A stretch of DNA of 9,946 bases from an uncultured Actinomycetes bacterium (GTDB lineage Bacteria > Actinomycetota > CALGFH01): assembly GCA_937881255.1 (NCBI GenBank), contig CALGFH010000429.1:1-9946 (forward strand), written 5' to 3'. A program made the position numbers and the translations under genes. The stretch's first letter is position 1; the number at the start of each line of letters is the position of its first letter. This document shows, in pieces, positions 6,455 through 9,946 of the stretch. The notes beneath the pieces were generated by a model that had not been told where the DNA came from, ran no database searches, and worked only from the letters and a program-made list of their open reading frames with translations.

Positions 6455-8307
6455 GCACCGAGGCCAGGCGGCCGACGGCGACGGCGGGCCGGCGCCCGCT
6501 GGAACCCTCGCGGGTCACCATCTTCGACGGGTTCCTGGCCGAACGGCAGCGGACCAACCGCCAGCGCACCCTCCCCCACGGCTTCGACCAGCTCCAGCGC
6601 TCCGGGGCGCTGGGGAACCTGCGCCTGGCGGCCGGCGGGGACGGGCACTACCAGGCGCTGACCGACACCTCGGGGGCGACCTTCCCCTTCCTGGACTCCG
6701 ACGTCTACAAGTGGCTCGAGGCGGTGGGCTGGGAGCTCGGCCGGGCCGCCGACCCCGACCTGGCGGCCGCCGCCGACCAGGCGATCGCGGTGGTGGCGGC
6801 GGCGCAGCGCCCCGACGGCTACCTCAACAGCTACGTCCAGGTGGTCAGGGGCGGGACGCCCCACACCGACCTCGCCTGGGGCCACGAGTTCTACTGCATC
6901 GGCCACCTCATCCAGGCGGCGGTGGCCTGGCACCGCGCGCTCGGCGACGACCGGCTCCTGGCCATCGCGGTGCGGGCAGCCGACCGGATCGACCGCGAGT
7001 TCGGGCCCGCCGGGCGGGAGGGGGTGGACGGGCACCCGGGCATCGAGATGGCCCTGGTCGAGCTGACCCGGGTCACGGGCGAGCGGCGCTACCTGGCCCT
7101 GGCGGCCAGGATGCTCGACCTGCGGGGCCGGGGGCTGCTCGGCCAGGGACGCTTCGGCGCCGCCTACTGGCAGGACCACGCGCCCGTGCGGGACGCCCCG
7201 ACCGTGGCCGGCCACGCCGTCCGGCAGCTCTATCTGGACTGCGGGGCCGTCGACGTCGCCGTCGAGCTGGACGACCACGCCCTGCTCGCCGCCGTCCGGC
7301 GCCGCTGGGACGACCTGGTCAGGACCAGGACCTACCTGACCGGCGGGATGGGCAGCCGCCACCGCGACGAGTCCTTCGGCGACCCCTACGAGCTCCCGCC
7401 CGACCGGGCCTATGCCGAGACCTGCGCCGCGATCGCCAGCGTCCTGCTCGCCTGGCGGCTGCTCCTGGCCACGGGCGAGCCGGGCTACGCCGACGCCATC
7501 GAGCGGGCCCTCTACAACGGCGTCCTGTCCGGGATCTCCCTGACCGGCACCCGGTTCTTCTACGTCAACCCGCTGCAGCGCCGGACCCACCACGCCGAGG
7601 AGCCGGCGGGGCACGGCGAGCGCGCCCCCTGGTACCCGTGCGCGTGCTGCCCGCCCAACCTGATGCGGCTGCTGAGCTCCTGGGAGCAGTACCTGGCGAC
7701 CAGCGACGACGGCGGGATCCAGCTCCACCAGTACGCCACCTGCGAGCTCCAGGCCGAGGTCGCCGGGGGGACCGCCCGGCTGGCCGTCCAGACCGGCTAT
7801 CCCTGGCACGGCCGGGTGACGGTCCGGGTCGTCCAGGCCCCCGAGCAGCCGTGGACGCTGTCCCTGCGGGTCCCGGGATGGTGCCGGTCGGCGGTGCTCA
7901 GCGGGCCCGGCGGGGCCGGGCCGCTCGCCCCCGGCCCGGGCACGGCCGAGCTGTCCCGGCGCTGGACGGCCGGGGACACGGTCGTCCTGGAGCTCGACAT
8001 GCCGGTCCGCGTGGTCGAGCCCGACCCGCGGGTCGACGCCGTCCGCGGCTGCGTCGCCGTCGCGCGGGGCCCGCTCGTCTACTGCGTCGAGTCGGCCGAC
8101 CTGCCACCGGAGACCGAGCTCGAGGAGCTGCGCTGGGACCCCGGCCGGGAGCCCGCGGCGGTTCCCCGGCCCGACCTCGGCGACGCCGTCGTCGGGATCT
8201 CGGTCCCGGTGGCCGGGCGCCGACCCGGCCTGTCGGCCGGCGCGATCCCGTACTTCGCCTGGGCCAACCGGGGGGCCGGGGCGATGCGGGTGTGGATCCC
8301 CCGCTGA
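6451..8307 (+). CDS. GH127 family beta-L-arabinofuranosidase (DUF1680-type glycoside hydrolase)
   Basis: The 618-residue product is close to the about 658 of the characterised HypBA1. It has an (alpha/alpha) barrel in the N-terminal two thirds and beta-sandwich modules after about 420. Active-site residues line up with HypBA1. E307 in DESFG matches the acid/base E322. E323 and C325 in YAETC match zinc ligands E338 and C340. C397, C399 and C400 in YPCACCPPN match C415, C417 (the nucleophile) and C418. The 16-residue spacing between the two glutamates is identical. Other family landmarks are LPHGFDQL, FLDSDVYKWLEAV, QRPDGYLNSY and ALYNGVLSGISL. There is no signal peptide, so it should act in the cytoplasm on imported arabinofuranosides and release L-arabinose. 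Start ATG overlaps the permease stop. The family contains other specificities, so the arabinofuranose substrate is likely but not proven. Confidence 0.93.
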   Translation: MSTEARRPTATAGRRPLEPSRVTIFDGFLAERQRTNRQRTLPHGFDQLQRSGALGNLRLAAGGDGHYQALTDTSGATFPFLDSDVYKWLEAVGWELGRAADPDLAAAADQAIAVVAAAQRPDGYLNSYVQVVRGGTPHTDLAWGHEFYCIGHLIQAAVAWHRALGDDRLLAIAVRAADRIDREFGPAGREGVDGHPGIEMALVELTRVTGERRYLALAARMLDLRGRGLLGQGRFGAAYWQDHAPVRDAPTVAGHAVRQLYLDCGAVDVAVELDDHALLAAVRRRWDDLVRTRTYLTGGMGSRHRDESFGDPYELPPDRAYAETCAAIASVLLAWRLLLATGEPGYADAIERALYNGVLSGISLTGTRFFYVNPLQRRTHHAEEPAGHGERAPWYPCACCPPNLMRLLSSWEQYLATSDDGGIQLHQYATCELQAEVAGGTARLAVQTGYPWHGRVTVRVVQAPEQPWTLSLRVPGWCRSAVLSGPGGAGPLAPGPGTAELSRRWTAGDTVVLELDMPVRVVEPDPRVDAVRGCVAVARGPLVYCVESADLPPETELEELRWDPGREPAAVPRPDLGDAVVGISVPVAGRRPGLSAGAIPYFAWANRGAGAMRVWIPR

Positions 8308-8334
8308 CCCTGGGGCGGGTCAGGCCAGCGGGGG
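8298..8334. terminator. Probable bidirectional terminator between GH127 and lacI genes
   Basis: The only non-coding DNA between the two convergent genes is 12 bp, and it sits in the middle of a strong hairpin. The inner stem TGACCC (8305-8310) pairs with GGGTCA (8317-8322) around the loop TGGGGC. The outer stem CCCCCGC (8298-8304) pairs with GCGGGGG (8328-8334), with a GGCCA bulge on one side. The two stop codons are the mirror-image TGA and TCA of the inner stem. There is no T-tract, which is common in high-GC actinobacteria, so termination efficiency is unproven. Confidence 0.6.
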
Positions 8335-9363
8335 CGCGGTTGAGTCCCGGACGATCAGGACCGGCTTGAAGACCTCAAGGCTCGGCTCGCGGGGGGCCTC
8401 GGGGTCGCGGGCCAGGGCGATGGCCAGGGCCACGGCATGGCCGACGATCTCCTGGATCGGCATCCGCAGCGTGGTCAGGGCTGGCACCGTGTGGCTGGCG
8501 ATCAGGATGTCGTCGAAGCCCACCACCGAGAGCTGGTCGGGGACGATGGTGCCGAGGCTGTGGGCGGCGTGCAGGACGCCGACGGCCGTCAGGTCGGTCG
8601 ACGTCGCCACCGCCGTTGGCGGCTCCGGCAGCTCCAGCAGGCGCCGGAGCGCGGCATCGCCCCCGGCCAGGGTGTTGGGGCACCGCTCGAGGTAGCCGGG
8701 CGGGACGCCGCCGAACCGGTCGCGCATGAAGTCGGCGTAGGCGTCCTCCCGCACCCGGTAGTCGACCAGCAGCTCGGCGCTCAGGAAGGCGATCCTCCGG
8801 TGCCCGAGGGACTCCAGGTGCTCGAGGCCGGACCGGATGCCGGCCCGGTCGTCGCTGTCCGCGGTCGGGAACTCGAGCGGGCTGGTCCCCTGCCAGAGGC
8901 CGACCACGGGCACGCTGGAGCTGCGCAGGTCGGCCAGGAGCTGCGGCTGCACCTGGAGGTCGCCGAGCAGGACGACGGCGTCGGTGTGCCGGGTCTCGAG
9001 CACCGAGGTCAGCGAGATCGCCTCGTCGAGGCGGCCATGGACATGGCCGAGGACCACGTTGTAGCCGTGGGCCATCGACTCGACCACCAGGGCCTCGATC
9101 GCCCCGGCGAAGAAGGGGTCGCTGAAGTCCCTGACCACGGCCCCGATCAGGTTGGTCGACGCCCCCCGCAGACCGCGGGCCAGCGGGTTCGGGCGGTAGC
9201 CGAGCTCGCGCGACGCCCGGATGACCCGCGCCCTGGTCTCGGGGGCGATCGGCACGCTGGTCGGGGTTCCGCTCAGCACCCGCGACACCGTGCTCTGGGA
9301 CACCTCGGCCACGGCCGCGATGTCACGCATCGTCGCCGGGGGGCGCCCCTTGGTGGTCGACAT
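8320..9363 (-). CDS. LacI-family transcriptional regulator
   Basis: The product has 347 residues from ATG 9363; a GTG immediately before it at 9366 is an alternative. The N-terminal helix-turn-helix (about 11-31) reads TMRDIAAVAEVSQSTVSRVL, with Q23 and S24 at the positions that choose operator bases. The hinge GYRPNPLARGL follows. A periplasmic-binding-like domain then starts with NLIGAVVRDFSDPFFAGAIEAL and ends with the typical VVGFDDILIASHTVPALTTLRMP. Such regulators bind a sugar or sugar-derived inducer and act as repressors. It is convergent with the transporter/GH127 operon and shares a 14 bp CG-centred operator motif with that operon's front, so it is the likely repressor of both that operon and itself. 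The inducer may be L-arabinose or an arabinofuranoside, which is inference from the neighbours. Confidence 0.94.
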   Translation of the reverse strand: MSTTKGRPPATMRDIAAVAEVSQSTVSRVLSGTPTSVPIAPETRARVIRASRELGYRPNPLARGLRGASTNLIGAVVRDFSDPFFAGAIEALVVESMAHGYNVVLGHVHGRLDEAISLTSVLETRHTDAVVLLGDLQVQPQLLADLRSSSVPVVGLWQGTSPLEFPTADSDDRAGIRSGLEHLESLGHRRIAFLSAELLVDYRVREDAYADFMRDRFGGVPPGYLERCPNTLAGGDAALRRLLELPEPPTAVATSTDLTAVGVLHAAHSLGTIVPDQLSVVGFDDILIASHTVPALTTLRMPIQEIVGHAVALAIALARDPEAPREPSLEVFKPVLIVRDSTAPPLA

Positions 9364-9379
9364 CACCGCCAGCCTAGCA

Positions 9380-9409
9380 TGAATACGATTGCACTCCCGT
9401 GCCCCTCAA
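9380..9409 (-). promoter_or_regulatory. lacI promoter with overlapping LacI-type operator
   Basis: On the minus strand a TTGAGG box (9409-9404) is followed after 18 bp by TATTCA (9385-9380), a plausible -35/-10 pair placing transcription start about 10 nt before the ATG. The operator TGAATACGATTGCA (9380-9393, plus strand) covers the -10 box and matches both sites in front of the binding-protein gene. Negative autoregulation is the simplest reading. The boxes are only moderate matches to consensus. Confidence 0.55.
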
Positions 9410-9423
9410 GGGACGAACGTCCC
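9410..9423. repeat. 14 bp inverted repeat next to the lacI promoter
   Basis: GGGACGAACGTCCC has two perfect 6 bp arms around AA and abuts the -35 box of lacI. It could be a second regulator's binding site or a small hairpin. It also lies at the point where the neighbouring gene fragment loses recognisable sequence. Confidence 0.45.
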
Positions 9424-9429
9424 GGGGGG

Positions 9430-9718
9430 CCAGCCGGTACTCCGGCATCGCGAACGGGGTTAGGGGGGCGTCCGGGTTCTCGGCCGGCCTGGTCGCCTCC
9501 CAGGCCGCGAAGGCGGGCCGGAACTCCTTGCGGAAGCGGTCGCGGTAGAAGTCGGCCGGCGCCTCGTCCTTGCTCCGTTCGGCGTTGACCCACTGCACGA
9601 AGGTGGCCACGTCGATCTAGGTCTGGGCCTCGGCCAGGCCCGCCGCCCGGGCCGCCCGGATCCGGATGCCATTGGTGCGGCCGGACGCCTTGGCCTGCTC
9701 GCCGTTCCAGCGCGACGC
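9430..9718 (-). pseudogene. Remnant of a conserved hypothetical protein, interrupted by an amber codon
   Basis: Read on the minus strand in one frame this gives ASRWNGEQAKASGRTNGIR, then IRAARAAGLAEAQT, a TAG at 9619-9617, IDVATFVQWVNAERSKDEAP and ADFYRDRFRKEFRPAFAAWEATRPAENPDAPLTPFAMPEYRLA. I recognise this pattern from a family of small, usually membrane-anchored bacterial proteins of unknown function; those I recall have Gln where the TAG stands, so a single CAG to TAG change is likely. An in-frame TGA at 9724-9722 blocks the upstream side and the expected N-terminal membrane helix is not visible. After PEYRLA the frame runs into the lacI promoter region and stops at 9374, without the usual C-terminal helix. 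The fragment from GTG 9610 has no convincing ribosome site. It is best read as a decayed, truncated gene; a sequencing error could explain the amber but not the missing ends. Confidence 0.65.
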
Positions 9719-9913
9719 CCTTCATCGACCGTCCTGCCTTCCCGGCGTCCTCTGGATTCCGGGGACCACGGTGACGGCCGGCGGCCGGGCGGTCGTCACC
9801 CCGAGGGGATGATCCTGGTCGCGCGGCAGGGAAAATCATCCCGGCCGGGCGATGCCCCGGCGGCTACCGGGGCGGCAGCATCGGACCCCGGAGACGCCAA
9901 GGGGTGAGGCTCG
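9719..9913. other. Intergenic stretch with several inverted repeats
   Basis: I see no gene here. Structures present are GGGATGAT (9806-9813) against ATCATCCC (9835-9842) with a 21 nt loop, a short CCCC/GGGG hairpin just before it (about 9799-9808), and GCCCCGG (9854-9860) against CCGGGGC (9867-9873) with a 6 nt loop. None is followed by a T-run. They could be operators or leader structures for the gene starting at 9914, or a terminator. No convincing promoter boxes are visible. Confidence 0.5.
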
Positions 9914-9946
9914 ATGACCACGCCGTCGTACGCGCAGCTGCCGCCG
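9914..9946 (+). CDS. Start of an unidentified plus-strand gene (cut by window edge)
   Basis: Only MTTPSYAQLPP is visible. The ATG is preceded by GGTGAGG with a short 4 nt spacer, a reasonable ribosome site. A Pro/Tyr/Gln-rich N-terminus of this type often precedes a membrane or DUF domain in actinobacteria, but nothing visible here supports any family. It points away from the sugar locus and is probably unrelated. Confidence 0.45.
   Translation, partial: MTTPSYAQLPP

Noticed and set aside
9363..9839. 158-residue minus-strand open frame across the right intergenic region
   Set aside because: It overlaps the recognisable gene remnant in another frame and has Arg/Gly/Pro-rich shadow composition without any family pattern.
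9854..9873. Hairpin as an intrinsic terminator
   Set aside because: The stem is strong but there is no T-run on either strand and no intact gene immediately upstream; it is kept only as an inverted repeat.
1..9946. CRISPR array, tRNA/rRNA genes, insertion-sequence ends or riboswitch
   Set aside because: No regularly spaced repeats, no cloverleaf or rRNA-like stretches, no transposase-like protein and no recognisable riboswitch core were found on either strand.

Overview
The window is very GC-rich DNA (roughly 70% or more) with the G/C-ending codons, GTG/TTG starts and short overlapping genes typical of a high-GC actinobacterium. The genus cannot be told from the sequence. The content is an accessory carbohydrate-use locus: eight intact or near-intact genes, one gene cut by each edge, and one decayed gene fragment.

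Left block (1-2194, minus strand). A FadR/GntR-type regulator is followed downstream by an enolase-superfamily sugar-acid dehydratase-like gene and a Gfo/Idh/MocA oxidoreductase that runs off the window. They are packed as one operon (10 nt gap, then a 14 bp overlap). A 163 bp divergent region (2195-2357) holds two copies of TTATCTGAT, one of them a perfect 11 bp palindrome and likely the GntR operator. On the other side of it a plus-strand gene encodes a conserved TIM-barrel-like protein related to sequences annotated as U32 peptidases; its real role is unknown.

Right block (3362-8307, plus strand). A sugar-binding lipoprotein, two MalF/MalG-type permeases and a GH127 beta-L-arabinofuranosidase form a tight operon (13 nt gap, then two 4 bp stop/start overlaps). 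No ATPase subunit is present. The hydrolase has no signal peptide but has every expected active-site residue, so an arabinofuranosyl oligosaccharide is probably imported and cleaved inside the cell. A convergent LacI-family regulator (8320-9363) ends 12 bp from the hydrolase, and a shared hairpin contains both stop codons. Three copies of a 14 bp CG-centred near-palindrome, two before the binding-protein gene and one before lacI, link this regulator to the operon.

Right end (9364-9946). A minus-strand remnant of a conserved hypothetical protein carries an in-frame amber codon and has lost both ends. Its recognisable part stops just before the lacI promoter, which suggests a junction between the sugar locus and older sequence. 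Beyond it lie several inverted repeats and the first 11 codons of another plus-strand gene.

Taken together, a plausible but unproven model is LacI-controlled uptake and hydrolysis of an L-arabinofuranoside, coupled to GntR-controlled oxidation and dehydration of a sugar or sugar acid.
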